DNA of 64,000 nt from JBHYGK01 sp051859045 (GCA_051859045.1 JBHYGK010000059.1:42903-106902), one strand, 5' to 3'. Positions 51,207 through 59,763 are shown, numbered from the stretch's first letter. Notes: generated by a model from the sequence alone, not told the origin. A program made the numbers and translations.

Positions 51207-52056
51207 TGTGGCCTCACTGGCTGCTAAGATCTCAACGGAATGCTGCCTTGAGTTCGTGGGAACAGGCGGTCACATTGAGGGTGGCGGGCACAGGTATATT
51301 TTACAGCCGGCACACCATCCGCCCGCCCATACTTTCTCACTGAACATCTGTGTCGGATGGCGCAGCCTAGAGATGGAGTTCAGGCCCGGGAACTTCGCCA
51401 GTAGTTTGCTTCAGGCAATGGGAGCAGCTGAGCCTGCCGCTCGGGCCGGTTTTGTCTCTGTCCTTCTCAAAAGCGCCGAAGACGGCGCAGAGATTGGAGT
51501 TAGGGTGAATGGGGCTGACCGCAGCGTCGACGATCCTTCGATATGGACGACTCCGTGGCTGCAGTTCAGCCTGTCAATCCGGAAGGGAATGCTGCCGTTC
51601 AACTATGGAAGCCCCGACGACGACATCGAGTTGGTTGCTACCTGGGTGTCCCGCTTGTCGGCAGCGGTACTCGCCCTGTTGCCGCTAGAGGCTGAGGAGT
51701 CGCTTGATCAGCTCAACTCAGCTGAAACGGTTGTTGGACTCCCGGAAGGATCGAGGCTTCGGGTAGAGGTAAACAGATACGAGCGTGATCGTCGAAACAG
51801 AGCAGCGGCTCTCGCGATCCACGGGCGTTCCTGTAAGGCGTGTGGAATAGACATGGGACATCGCTACGGGCCATCCGCTTCTGGACTAATCGAGGTGCAC
51901 CATACAACACCGGTGTCTCAGCTAGGCCCTAACTACATCATAGACCCTCGCGATGACCTCGTGCCGCTTTGCCCTAACTGTCATGCGGTCGCACATCGAA
52001 AATCTCCGCCATTTACGGTCGCGGAGCTGATCTCATTTCTCGCTCGATACAAATAA
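51196..52056 (+). CDS. HNH endonuclease
   Basis: A 286-residue protein. The C-terminal ~95 residues form an HNH nuclease: a zinc-type pair CKAC, then EVHHTTPVSQLG, a DPRDDLVPLCPNCHAVAHRK end with the second CxxC and the last catalytic His/Asn region. Residues 1-180 are a novel-looking domain without a match known to me, possibly the interaction or DNA-binding part. It is the last gene of the overlapping four-gene operon and the only clear nuclease in it, so it is the probable cutter of the system. Confidence 0.87.
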   Translation: MQIDVASLAAKISTECCLEFVGTGGHIEGGGHRYILQPAHHPPAHTFSLNICVGWRSLEMEFRPGNFASSLLQAMGAAEPAARAGFVSVLLKSAEDGAEIGVRVNGADRSVDDPSIWTTPWLQFSLSIRKGMLPFNYGSPDDDIELVATWVSRLSAAVLALLPLEAEESLDQLNSAETVVGLPEGSRLRVEVNRYERDRRNRAAALAIHGRSCKACGIDMGHRYGPSASGLIEVHHTTPVSQLGPNYIIDPRDDLVPLCPNCHAVAHRKSPPFTVAELISFLARYK

Positions 52057-52215
52057 ATTGACCTCCCCAAGCATATTCATGCTGATCACCCTCTGCAGTA
52101 GCAGGAGAAGCCAGCGAAGCCATCGGCACAGCCATCAGAACCAAGAAGAAAAGAGCAACTCTTGGCGAATCATACAAAGGCCGCGAACCAAACCTGACCA
52201 CAACAAGATTTCCGG

Positions 52216-52578
52216 CTATGAGCGACCAAGTACATGATCTACAAAACCAGCCCCCTTTTCGACCTCCTGAAAATCAAGAAAAGAGTAAAGCTCCTTGAGC
52301 TGCAGATGGATATCCGCCCCTAGATGAGAACTCGCATTGAACCTTTCTACACCACCTTGGTCGCGGGCCGCAAAGATAAAAACCGGGGTTGGCAGCGCAG
52401 AAAAATGCTCCGCCATCAAGGCCAGCTTGTTGTCAACCTTCTGAATCATTAACTGGCCATGGCCTTGATCAAGCACAAATGCCGAAGAGTTATATCTCTG
52501 CCAGTCGAGGCCACCGCCTTCGGTATCAACGCGGACCCTGTTCAATACATCTAAGATAATATCAAGCTTGCTCGTCAT
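52216..52578 (-). CDS. Small unknown protein of the low-GC island end
   Basis: A 120-residue soluble protein starting MTSKLDIILDVLNRVR, with a roadblock- or sensor-like alternation of strands (SAFVLDQGHGQLMIQK, PVFIFAARDQGG) and an acidic helix (LKELYSFLDFQEVEKG). No family recognised. A GAGGAG ribosome site is present. It overlaps the end of the upstream membrane protein gene by 17 bases, so they form an operon read toward the HNH gene. Confidence 0.6.
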   Translation of the reverse strand: MTSKLDIILDVLNRVRVDTEGGGLDWQRYNSSAFVLDQGHGQLMIQKVDNKLALMAEHFSALPTPVFIFAARDQGGVERFNASSHLGADIHLQLKELYSFLDFQEVEKGAGFVDHVLGRS

Positions 52579-53053
52579 TGGCATCACTCCTCACAGCCTT
52601 GCCGTCAAAAACTGCCTGCATGCGCGATATGCCAAGAATCAATTCACGCAAAGAGGCCTCCATCGGGTTGTAAATAGCACCTTTGACAAAACGCTGATTT
52701 GACTGACTTGGCTGAAGCGTCATCAAATAAATGGCGGCATCACCAAACGCTTGAATCAATGACTCCGCAGCTGCCTGCACATCTGCACCGTGACCTGAAT
52801 TTGACAGGAGTCTCACGATCTTTCTATTCGCCTCTGTTAATACAAACCTGAAGGTCGGGTAATCCGAACTCTCATCCAATCGACGCAAGTCACTTTGAAT
52901 CTCAGACAATTCGGAAGATGCAGAATGACCAAGAACCCTCTTCGAAGCCAAATCAGCCGCCAGCCTAGCAGCGCGAGCCTGAAGAAAGGCAAGAACTGAA
53001 AAAAACAGACCCGCCAGCCCGACAATAAGTTCAATCCAAAAATTTACGCCCAC
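52562..53053 (-). CDS. Single-pass membrane protein with helical cytosolic domain
   Basis: A 163-residue protein. One transmembrane helix near the N-terminus (FWIELIVGLAGLFFSVLAFLQ) is followed by a long charged, probably coiled-coil region (LASKRVLGHSASSELSEIQSDLRRL). The second half is helical (AAESLIQAFGDAAIYLM). Start taken at a GTG (53053) behind a GGAGG run; an earlier TTG is possible. Codon use and GC are well below those of the neighbouring icmF. It is unknown; small membrane plus cytosolic pairs occur in defence islands, but nothing proves that here. Confidence 0.55.
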   Translation of the reverse strand: MGVNFWIELIVGLAGLFFSVLAFLQARAARLAADLASKRVLGHSASSELSEIQSDLRRLDESSDYPTFRFVLTEANRKIVRLLSNSGHGADVQAAAESLIQAFGDAAIYLMTLQPSQSNQRFVKGAIYNPMEASLRELILGISRMQAVFDGKAVRSDANDEQA

Positions 53054-53087
53054 ACCACCCCCCTCCAAGCCGCAAGATTAGAAAGCG

Positions 53088-56000
53088 CTACATATTACGG
53101 CGATACTCGCCGCCCACCTCGTAGAGGGCATGGCTGATCTGCCCCAGGCTGTGGGTCTTCACCGCCTCGATCAGCGCCTCGAACAGGTTCTGCCGCAGCC
53201 GCGCGGTCTGCTGCAGCGGCTTCAGGCCGTCGGAGGCTCCCATATTGCGGGCGGCCTGGTAAGTGCGGACGTTGTCGATCTGCTGGGCCTTCTCGGCCTC
53301 GGTGCTGCGGATCAGCTCGATGGTGGTGGCCACGCCGCCGCCGTCCTTGCCGAGGAAGGTGTTCACGCCCACCAGCGGCAGGCTGCCGTCGTGCTTCTTG
53401 TGCTCGTAGTACAGCGACTCTTCCTGGATCTTGCCGCGCTGGTACATGGTGTCCATCGCGCCGAGCACGCCGCCGCGCTCGCTGATCGCCTCGAACTCCT
53501 TGTAGACCGCCTCTTCCACGATGTCGGTGAGCTGGTCGACGACGAAGCTGCCCTGCCACGGGTTCTCGTTGAAGTTCAGCCCCAGCTCCTTGTTGATGAT
53601 CATCTGGATGGCGACCGCACGGCGCACGCTTTCTTCCGTCGGCGTGGTGATCGCCTCGTCGTAGGCGTTGGTGTGCAGGCTGTTGCAGTTGTCGAACAGC
53701 GCGTACAGCGCCTGCAGCGTGGTGCGGATGTCGTTGAACTGGATCTCCTGCGCGTGCAGCGACCGGCCCGACGTCTGGATGTGGTACTTCATCATCTGGC
53801 TGCGCTCGTTGGCGCCGTAGCGCTCGCGCATGGCGCGCGCCCAGATGCGGCGGGCAACGCGGCCGATGACGGTGTACTCCGGGTCCATGCCGTTGCTGAA
53901 GAAGAACGACAGGTTGGGCGCGAAGTCGTCGATTTTCATGCCGCGGGCCAGGTAGTACTCCACGATGGTGAAGCCGTTGGACAGCGTGAAAGCCAGCTGG
54001 CTGATCGGGTTCGCCCCGGCCTCGGCGATGTGGTAGCCGCTGATCGACACCGAGTAGAAGTTGCGCACCGCGTGGTCGACGAAGTACTGCTGGATGTCGC
54101 CCATCATGCGCAGCGCGAATTCCGTGCTGAAGATGCAGGTGTTCTGCGCCTGGTCTTCCTTCAGGATGTCGGCCTGCACCGTGCCGCGCACGGTGGCCAG
54201 CGTCTCGGCCTTGATGCGCGCGTACGTTTCTTCATCGACCAGCTGGTCGCCGGTGATGCCGAGCAGGCCCAGGCCCAGGCCGGTGTTCGTCGGCGGCAGC
54301 TCGCCGTGGTACTGCGGGCGCGCACGGCCTGCGAAGAACGCGTCGATCGTCTTCTGCGCTTCCGCCCAGCGCGCGTCGTCGGCCCGCAGGTACTTCTCCA
54401 CCTGCTGGTCGATGGCGGTGTTCATGAACATCGCCAGGATCATCGGCGCGGGGCCGTTGATCGTCATCGACACCGAGGTAGTGGGTGCGCACAGGTCGAA
54501 GCCGGAGTACAGCTTCTTCATGTCGTCCAGCGTGGGGATGTTGACGCCGGAGTTGCCGATCTTGCCGTAGATGTCCGGGCGCGGCGCCGGGTCTTCGCCG
54601 TACAGCGTGACGCTGTCGAAAGCAGTGGACAAGCGCGCGGCCGGCTGGCCGACACTGAGGTAATGGAAGCGACGGTTGGTGCGCTCCGGCGTGCCCTCGC
54701 CCGCGAACATGCGGATGGGATCCTCACCGGTGCGGCGGTACGGATACACGCCGCCGGTGTACGGATAGCTGCCGGGCAGGTTTTCCTTCTGCAGGAACGT
54801 CAGCAGTTCACCCCAGCCCTGGTACGGCGGCGGTGCGATCTTCGGGATCTGCTGGTGGCTGAGCGATTCGCGGTAGTTCTCGATGCGGATGGTCTTGCCG
54901 CGCACCTGGTACTCGTTGACCGGATCGGTGACGGCCTTGTGCCGCGCCGGCCATTCGCGCAGCAGCTTCAGCGCTTCGGACGACAGCGACTGGATGGCGT
55001 CGTTGTAGCGCTGGCGGAGGGTCAGCAGGGAACGGTCCACCTGTAGGGCGGGCCTTGGCCCGCCGTCATCGACCTCGTCTGCATCCGGATGGCGGGCCAA
55101 GGCCCGCCCTACGAGTGCATCGCCGGCGTAGAGCTCCAGCGCCTTCGGCAGCGCCGGATCCTCGATATCCTTCAGCGCATTCCAGTAATGCTGCGCGCGG
55201 CTGGCGGTCTCGGCTTCGGTCTCGATGCGGCGGTTGATGCCGCGGCCCTGCTCGGCGATCTCGGCCAGGTAGCGCACGCGGCTGCCGGGAATCAGCACGG
55301 TGGCGCGCGGCTCCTTCAGCTCGGTGTCGAGCGCGGGCGTCCACTTCTCGGCCGGCAGCTGCAGCTTCTCGCGCAGCAGGCGGCACAGGTTGGCGAACAT
55401 CCAGCTGACGCCGGGATCGTTGAACTGGCTGGCGATGGTGGGATAGACCAGCACCTCGGCGTCCGGGGTCTGGAACGCCACGCGGTTGCGCTTCCACTGC
55501 TTGCGCACGTCGCGCAGCGCGTCCTCGGCGCCGCGCTTGTCGTACTTGTTCAGCACGATCAGCTCGGCGAAATCGATCATGTCGATCTTCTCCAGCTGGC
55601 TGGCCGCGCCGTAGTCGCTGGTCATCACGTACATGGGGAAGTCGACCAGGTCGACGATCTCCGAATCGCTCTGGCCGATGCCGGCGGTCTCGACGATCAC
55701 CAGGTCGAAGCCGAGCGACTTCAGGAACGCGATGCAGTCCTTCAGCACGGCATTGGTCGCCACATGCTGGCGGCGCGTGGCCATCGATCGCATGTAGATG
55801 CGCTCGCTGCGCAGCGCGTTCATGCGGATGCGGTCGCCGAGCAGCGCGCCGCCGGTGCGGCGGCGGGTCGGATCGACCGAGATCACCGCGATGTGCATCT
55901 GCGGGAAGCAGGACAGGAAGCGGTTCATCAGCTCGTCGGTGACCGACGACTTGCCGGCGCCACCGGTACCGGTGATGCCGACTACCGGCGTCAGACGCGC

Positions 56001-56621
56001 GGGGAACGGCGCGTGCGGGCCCTTGGCCCACTGCGCGCGCAGCTTCTCCAGTTCGGCGTCGGTGTAGCGGCCGTCCTCGATGGCGCTGAGCACGCGGCCG
56101 ATGCCGGACTCGTCGGTGAGTTTCGGTGCGTTCGGAGCGGCGTCGCGGTCTTCGGCGGCCTGCACGCGGCCTTCCTCGGCGCGCTTGACCACGTCCTGGA
56201 TCATCTCCACCAGGCCCATCTTCATGCCGTCGTTGGGGTGGTAGATGCGCTCCACGCCGTAGGCCTGCAGCTCGGCGATCTCCTCGGGCGTGATGGTGCC
56301 GCCGCCACCGCCGAACACGCGCACGTGCGACGCGCCGCGCTCGCGCAGCATGTCGACCATGTACTTGAAGTATTCGGTGTGGCCGCCCTGGTAGCTGGAC
56401 AGCGCGATGCCGTCGGCGTCCTCCTGCAGCGCGGCGCGCACCACGTCCTCCACCGAGCGGTTGTGGCCCAGGTGGATGACCTCGGCGCCCTGCGCCTGGA
56501 TCAGGCGGCGCATGACGTTGATGGCGGCGTCGTGGCCGTCGAACAGGCTGGCGGCGGTGACGAAGCGCAGCGGCGCGCTCTCGGCGGCGGGCTGGCTGGC
56601 GTGGCTGGCGGGGGTGCTCAT
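53088..56621 (-). CDS. icmF: Fused isobutyryl-CoA mutase IcmF (B12-dependent)
   Basis: A 1177-residue fusion. The N-terminal B12-binding domain has DGHDAAINVMRR (residues 28-39, His30) and LGHNRSVED. A G-protein chaperone domain (MeaB-like) has a Walker A GITGTGGAGKSS near 217-226 and VDPTRRRTGG. The C-terminal mutase barrel follows from about residue 560 (GVYPYRRTGEDPIRMFAGEGTPERTNRRFHYLSVGQP). This order is that of IcmF, which interconverts isobutyryl-CoA and n-butyryl-CoA with adenosylcobalamin, the G-domain assisting cofactor repair. A REP doublet forms part of the coding region in the linker (about residues 504-527). Confidence 0.92.
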   Translation of the reverse strand: MSTPASHASQPAAESAPLRFVTAASLFDGHDAAINVMRRLIQAQGAEVIHLGHNRSVEDVVRAALQEDADGIALSSYQGGHTEYFKYMVDMLRERGASHVRVFGGGGGTITPEEIAELQAYGVERIYHPNDGMKMGLVEMIQDVVKRAEEGRVQAAEDRDAAPNAPKLTDESGIGRVLSAIEDGRYTDAELEKLRAQWAKGPHAPFPARLTPVVGITGTGGAGKSSVTDELMNRFLSCFPQMHIAVISVDPTRRRTGGALLGDRIRMNALRSERIYMRSMATRRQHVATNAVLKDCIAFLKSLGFDLVIVETAGIGQSDSEIVDLVDFPMYVMTSDYGAASQLEKIDMIDFAELIVLNKYDKRGAEDALRDVRKQWKRNRVAFQTPDAEVLVYPTIASQFNDPGVSWMFANLCRLLREKLQLPAEKWTPALDTELKEPRATVLIPGSRVRYLAEIAEQGRGINRRIETEAETASRAQHYWNALKDIEDPALPKALELYAGDALVGRALARHPDADEVDDGGPRPALQVDRSLLTLRQRYNDAIQSLSSEALKLLREWPARHKAVTDPVNEYQVRGKTIRIENYRESLSHQQIPKIAPPPYQGWGELLTFLQKENLPGSYPYTGGVYPYRRTGEDPIRMFAGEGTPERTNRRFHYLSVGQPAARLSTAFDSVTLYGEDPAPRPDIYGKIGNSGVNIPTLDDMKKLYSGFDLCAPTTSVSMTINGPAPMILAMFMNTAIDQQVEKYLRADDARWAEAQKTIDAFFAGRARPQYHGELPPTNTGLGLGLLGITGDQLVDEETYARIKAETLATVRGTVQADILKEDQAQNTCIFSTEFALRMMGDIQQYFVDHAVRNFYSVSISGYHIAEAGANPISQLAFTLSNGFTIVEYYLARGMKIDDFAPNLSFFFSNGMDPEYTVIGRVARRIWARAMRERYGANERSQMMKYHIQTSGRSLHAQEIQFNDIRTTLQALYALFDNCNSLHTNAYDEAITTPTEESVRRAVAIQMIINKELGLNFNENPWQGSFVVDQLTDIVEEAVYKEFEAISERGGVLGAMDTMYQRGKIQEESLYYEHKKHDGSLPLVGVNTFLGKDGGGVATTIELIRSTEAEKAQQIDNVRTYQAARNMGASDGLKPLQQTARLRQNLFEALIEAVKTHSLGQISHALYEVGGEYRRNM
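55043..55112. repeat. REP doublet inside icmF (GTAG-headed inverted pair)
   Basis: A 22-bp unit starting GTAGGGCGGGCC at 55043-55064 and its exact reverse complement at 55091-55112, 26 bases apart. Each unit contains a hairpin of GGCGGGCC and GGCCCGCC around two bases. GTAG-headed REPs with this style are known from Stenotrophomonas (SMAG) and relatives. It encodes 23 residues of IcmF in frame, in the linker between G-domain and mutase. Confidence 0.88.
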
Positions 56622-56706
56622 GGGGCGGTCCTGCGGGCGCGTGGCCCGGGTGAGGGGAACCGCCCGAGTTTAGCGCCGTTGCGCGCCCGGCCCCAGCCGG
56701 CGGGCG

Positions 56707-57411
56707 TCAGGGCCGCGTGACGCGGCGCTCGCCGGCGTCGAAATAGCGAGTGTGCTCGGTCCGTACGCTGCCGTCTTTTTGCGTGTAGCGGCCGGTGGCG
56801 CTGAGCAGCTCGGCGTCTTCGGCGCACAGCTGCAGCTCGACGGTCAGCGACAGGCCGCCCGCGCCGGGGGCCTCCTGCAGCGCGATCGCGGTGAGGGTGC
56901 AGGGCTCGGCGCTCATGTCGACCGGCGCCGGCGCCGCGAAGGGCGGCGCGTCGGTGGGCGGGGTGAAGGCGACGGTGCGCGAGCGCGCCAGCAGCGCGCG
57001 CATGCCCTCGGCGGTGAGCGGGGCGCCGCCGGCGTCCATCTCGGCGAGGAAGGCGCGGACCTGCTCCACGGGCAGCGGGCCGCGCTTCCACGGGGTGTCC
57101 GGCAGGCCGCGGTCCCAGGCCTCGTCGCCCAGGATCAGCACGCCGTCGTTGGGCGTGGTGGCCTGCAGCCCGACGCCGGCCTCGCGCAGCACCGTCAGCA
57201 CGTTGCCGTCGTCGGTGCGCAGCTCGTACGCCACCGCCGGCAGGCGGCCCAGCGCGTCGGCGGCGGCCTCGACCAGGCGGCGGGCCTCGGGGTCGTCGGT
57301 GGCGTCGGTGGCGTCGGCGGCGGCCGCACGCGCGGCGGCCGCGGGGTCGGCGGACGCCGGCGTCGGGTGGATCGCGGCGAGCAGCAGCAGGGCGAGGACG
57401 GCGTGGCGCAT
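56707..57411 (-). CDS. Small exported protein, unknown (secreted set member 1)
   Basis: A 234-residue protein with a signal peptide (residues 1-21, MRHAVLALLLLAAIHPTPASAD). An acidic Ala-rich segment and a domain beginning ARRLVEAAADALGRLPAVAYELRTDDGNVLTVL follow. It shares length, signal peptide and layout with three other genes on this strand (58210, 59113, 59802), though sequence identity is low. The pattern resembles LolA/LppX-type lipoprotein-handling folds only loosely. Function unknown. Confidence 0.65.
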   Translation of the reverse strand: MRHAVLALLLLAAIHPTPASADPAAAARAAAADATDATDDPEARRLVEAAADALGRLPAVAYELRTDDGNVLTVLREAGVGLQATTPNDGVLILGDEAWDRGLPDTPWKRGPLPVEQVRAFLAEMDAGGAPLTAEGMRALLARSRTVAFTPPTDAPPFAAPAPVDMSAEPCTLTAIALQEAPGAGGLSLTVELQLCAEDAELLSATGRYTQKDGSVRTEHTRYFDAGERRVTRP

Positions 57412-57459
57412 GGGCGGATCCGGCGTGAGGTGCGCGGATTCTCGCATGCGGGCGCGAAC

Positions 57460-57750
57460 TCAGCGCCCGATCGGGCCGGGGGTCGCGTGCAGCTCGACGC
57501 CCAGCGCGCGGATCAGCCGCAGCACGGTCTCGAAGCGCGGCTGCGCGCCCGGCGCGAGCGTCTTGTACAGGCTCTCGCGGCCCAGGCCGGCCTCCTCGGC
57601 CATGCGCGTCATGCCGCGGGCACGCGCCACGTCGGCCAGCGCCTGCAGCAGCACCTGCGGGTCGTCGTGGGCCAGGGCCTCGTCGAGGTAGGCCGCGATG
57701 GTGGCCGGGTCGTCGAGGTGGTGGGTCGGGTCGAAGTCACGTACGCGCAT
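57460..57750 (-). CDS. HigA-type antitoxin (addiction module antidote, TIGR02684-like)
   Basis: A 96-residue protein with the family pattern: RDFDPTHHLDDPATIAAYLDEAL, then a helix-turn-helix LQALADVARARGMTRMAEEAGLGRESLYKTL. It overlaps the toxin gene by 14 bases and is the downstream gene of the pair. It probably binds the toxin and represses the operon through the palindrome at 58063-58080. A GTG 3 bases upstream of the chosen ATG is an alternative start. Confidence 0.85.
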   Translation of the reverse strand: MRVRDFDPTHHLDDPATIAAYLDEALAHDDPQVLLQALADVARARGMTRMAEEAGLGRESLYKTLAPGAQPRFETVLRLIRALGVELHATPGPIGR

Positions 57751-58051
57751 CACCGTCCTCCTTCATTCGCGCCATCCACCAGTGGGCGCGCTCGATATCC
57801 CGCACCTGGGTGCGCTTGTCGCCGCCGACCAGCAGCACCAGTCCGCCGCCGGCGCTCGGCGCCACGTAGATCCGATAGCCCGGCCCCGAGTGCACCCGGA
57901 GCTCGAACAGCCCTCCGCCCAGCGGCACCCAATCGCCACGGTGGCCGAAGGACAGCGCCCTCAAGCGCGCGAGGATCCGACCCTTGCCAATGGGATCACG
58001 CAGGTCGCGCAGCCAGGCCTCGAAAGGCTCCGTGGCTTGGAGCCTGATCAC
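57737..58051 (-). CDS. RelE/ParE-family toxin (addiction module killer)
   Basis: A 104-residue protein from a GTG start: MIRLQATEPFEAWLRDLRDPIGKGRILARLRAL matches the TIGR02683 killer protein pattern, followed by SGPGYRIYVAPS and LLVGGDKRTQVRDIERAHWW with basic residues of the toxin active surface. Toxin-first order with an overlapping antitoxin is normal for this subgroup (HigB-like). It probably cleaves mRNA; no gyrase-type evidence is seen. Confidence 0.85.
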   Translation of the reverse strand: MIRLQATEPFEAWLRDLRDPIGKGRILARLRALSFGHRGDWVPLGGGLFELRVHSGPGYRIYVAPSAGGGLVLLVGGDKRTQVRDIERAHWWMARMKEDGDART

Positions 58052-58062
58052 CGCGGGCCAAC

Positions 58063-58080
58063 CGTATCCGATCGGATACG
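58063..58080. promoter_or_regulatory. 18-bp perfect palindrome upstream of the toxin-antitoxin operon
   Basis: CGTATCCGATCGGATACG is fully self-complementary and lies 12 bases before the toxin start. Antitoxins of this class repress their own operon through such sites, so it is the probable operator. The core TATCCG/CGGATA may overlap the -10 region. Confidence 0.75.
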
Positions 58081-58209
58081 CGACAGCAAGCGAACCATGC
58101 GGGCGCTCCGATGGATGGCGGGGCCAGCACGATGATTCGCTCGCAGCGCTCGCTGCAGCGGAGACTTGCCCGCCTGGACGTCAGGATCTCCCGCGCCGGC
58201 AACGCCGCC

Positions 58210-58977
58210 TCAGCGCGGCGGCGGCAGCGCGTCGAAGGTGGCGTCGAAGTGCCGCACGCGCACCATCGCCGACGGCCGCGCGAGGTCGCCGTGCACCTCC
58301 ACCAGCTCGCGGACGCGGAAGCTCACGGGATCGAGCTGCAGCCGGATCGACGCCGGCGCCTGCGCCGCGCCGGGCGCGGCCGGGGCGAAGTCGCCGAACG
58401 CGATCACCCGCGCGTCGCCCTCGTCGGCGGCCGCGGGCACCTCGCGCACGTCGCGGGCCTGCTCGAGCCGCGCCAGCAGGGTCTCGGCGCGCAGGTAGGC
58501 CGTGGCCTCGATGTCGGCGCGATCCACCGCTCCCGCCTCCGCGTCCGACAGGGCCAGCCACTCGCCGCCCTCGGGCCGCACCCAGGCGCGCGCGCCGTCG
58601 AGCTGGATCGTCGCGGGCTGCCCGCCGACGGGCATCACCAGCTGCATCGCGCCGTCGCGGATCCAGCGCACGTATACCGCCTGCAGGCCGGGCGCGCCGC
58701 CCAGCGGGGCCAGCAGGTCGGCCTCGAGGCGGTCGGTGATCATCAGGCGCGCCGCGGCCTGGCCGACGGCCTCGATGGCGGCGGGCTCGCGCACGGACGC
58801 GGCGGCCTGCGCCTCGGGCGCCGCCTCGGGCGCCGCCTCGGTCGGCGCGCCGAACAGCGCACCGGTGATGGCGGCCGCATCCTCGGCCGGATCGGCAGCC
58901 GGCGGAGGCGCCGCGGCCGCTAGCGGCGACAGCGCGAGGACGGACAGCAGGGCCAGGCGGCGGGAATGGGGGCGCAT
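58210..58977 (-). CDS. Small exported protein, unknown (secreted set member 2)
   Basis: A 255-residue protein with a signal peptide (MRPHSRRLALLSVLALSPLAAAA). A compact Ala/Glu-rich segment (TEAAPEAAPEAQAAAS) precedes a domain AARLMITDRLEADLLAPLGGAPGLQAVYVRWIRDGAMQLVMPVGG. The end has beta-strand alternation (IRLQLDPVSFRVRELVEVHG). Probably periplasmic; no match known. It belongs to a run of four similarly built secreted genes on one strand. Confidence 0.65.
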   Translation of the reverse strand: MRPHSRRLALLSVLALSPLAAAAPPPAADPAEDAAAITGALFGAPTEAAPEAAPEAQAAASVREPAAIEAVGQAAARLMITDRLEADLLAPLGGAPGLQAVYVRWIRDGAMQLVMPVGGQPATIQLDGARAWVRPEGGEWLALSDAEAGAVDRADIEATAYLRAETLLARLEQARDVREVPAAADEGDARVIAFGDFAPAAPGAAQAPASIRLQLDPVSFRVRELVEVHGDLARPSAMVRVRHFDATFDALPPPR

Positions 58978-59112
58978 CGACGGTGCTCGGGCGGACGGCG
59001 GGGCGTCGATTCTCGCGTCCCGCCGTGAAGGCGATGCACGGGAGCCTTGCCCGGCGAGGTGGACGCGGTGATGTGTACCGGCGGCTGGTGCCCGTGGGCG
59101 GCTGAGGGCCGC

Positions 59113-59763
59113 TCAGCGGAGGTCGGGATCGGGCAGCTGGCCGTCGGCCTGCAGCGTGTAGACGGCGTCCTCGTAAGGCCCCGGCGAAGCGCCGCCGGGA
59201 CGGCGCAGGCGCGCGCCGACCGGGTGCAGGTCGTCGGCGCACACGCGCAGCTCGAGCTCGACCACGAGGCCGGGCACGACGTCGGCGGACTCGATCAGCA
59301 CGCCGCGGACGGCGCAGCCGTCCTCGTCGGGCAGCAGGCCGAGGTCGCGCACGCTGGACGCCGTGGCCGCGCGCGCGCGCAGGGCGGCCGCGGTGAGGGG
59401 CACGGACGTCCGGTCGAGGTCGGCGAAGGCCTGGGCGGCGGCGACCGGCGGAGCCTTCTCGAGGATCCACTCGGCGGAGGCGTCGGCGCGCGTCCAGATC
59501 CGCTCGTGGCGGATCAGCACGTTCCGGTCATGGGCCTGGATCTCGACGCCCACCCCGTCCTCGCGGCGCAGCCGCACATGCCCGTCCGCCACCGCCACGT
59601 CGGCCTCGACCAGCGCCGCGCGCTCGAAGTGCCCGGCCGCCACCTCGACCACGCGCAGGGCCTCGGGGTCGCGCTGCGCCGACGGCGTCTTGGCCGCGGC
59701 GGCGCTGGAGGAGTTCGCGATGCAGCACAGCGCGAGGAGGAACGAGGGCAGGACGCGAGGCAT
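59113..59763 (-). CDS. Small exported protein, unknown (secreted set member 3)
   Basis: A 216-residue protein. The signal peptide is MPRVLPSFLLALCCIANSSSAAAA. The mature part contains GHVRLRREDGVGVEIQAHDRNVLIRHERIW, a Trp-containing acidic stretch and a pair of Cys (DGCAVRG, RVCADD) that could form a disulfide. The C-terminal strand GLVVELELRVCADDLHPVG parallels member 1 (LSLTVELQLCAEDAELLS), so they are probably distant paralogs. Function unknown. Confidence 0.65.
   Translation of the reverse strand: MPRVLPSFLLALCCIANSSSAAAAKTPSAQRDPEALRVVEVAAGHFERAALVEADVAVADGHVRLRREDGVGVEIQAHDRNVLIRHERIWTRADASAEWILEKAPPVAAAQAFADLDRTSVPLTAAALRARAATASSVRDLGLLPDEDGCAVRGVLIESADVVPGLVVELELRVCADDLHPVGARLRRPGGASPGPYEDAVYTLQADGQLPDPDLR

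Noticed and set aside
47210..52056. DISARM or BREX defence system
   Set aside because: An SNF2 helicase and a C5 methylase fit part of DISARM, but no DUF1998, PLD nuclease or DrmA-like gene is present. BREX markers (PglZ, BrxL, BrxC) are also absent.
45123..53053. Integrated element with tRNA attachment site
   Set aside because: The composition island is real, but I could find no tRNA gene, integrase or long terminal repeat at either edge.
53130..55046. 638-codon plus-strand frame opposite icmF
   Set aside because: Mirror of the mutase codons, with no domain and no ribosome site.
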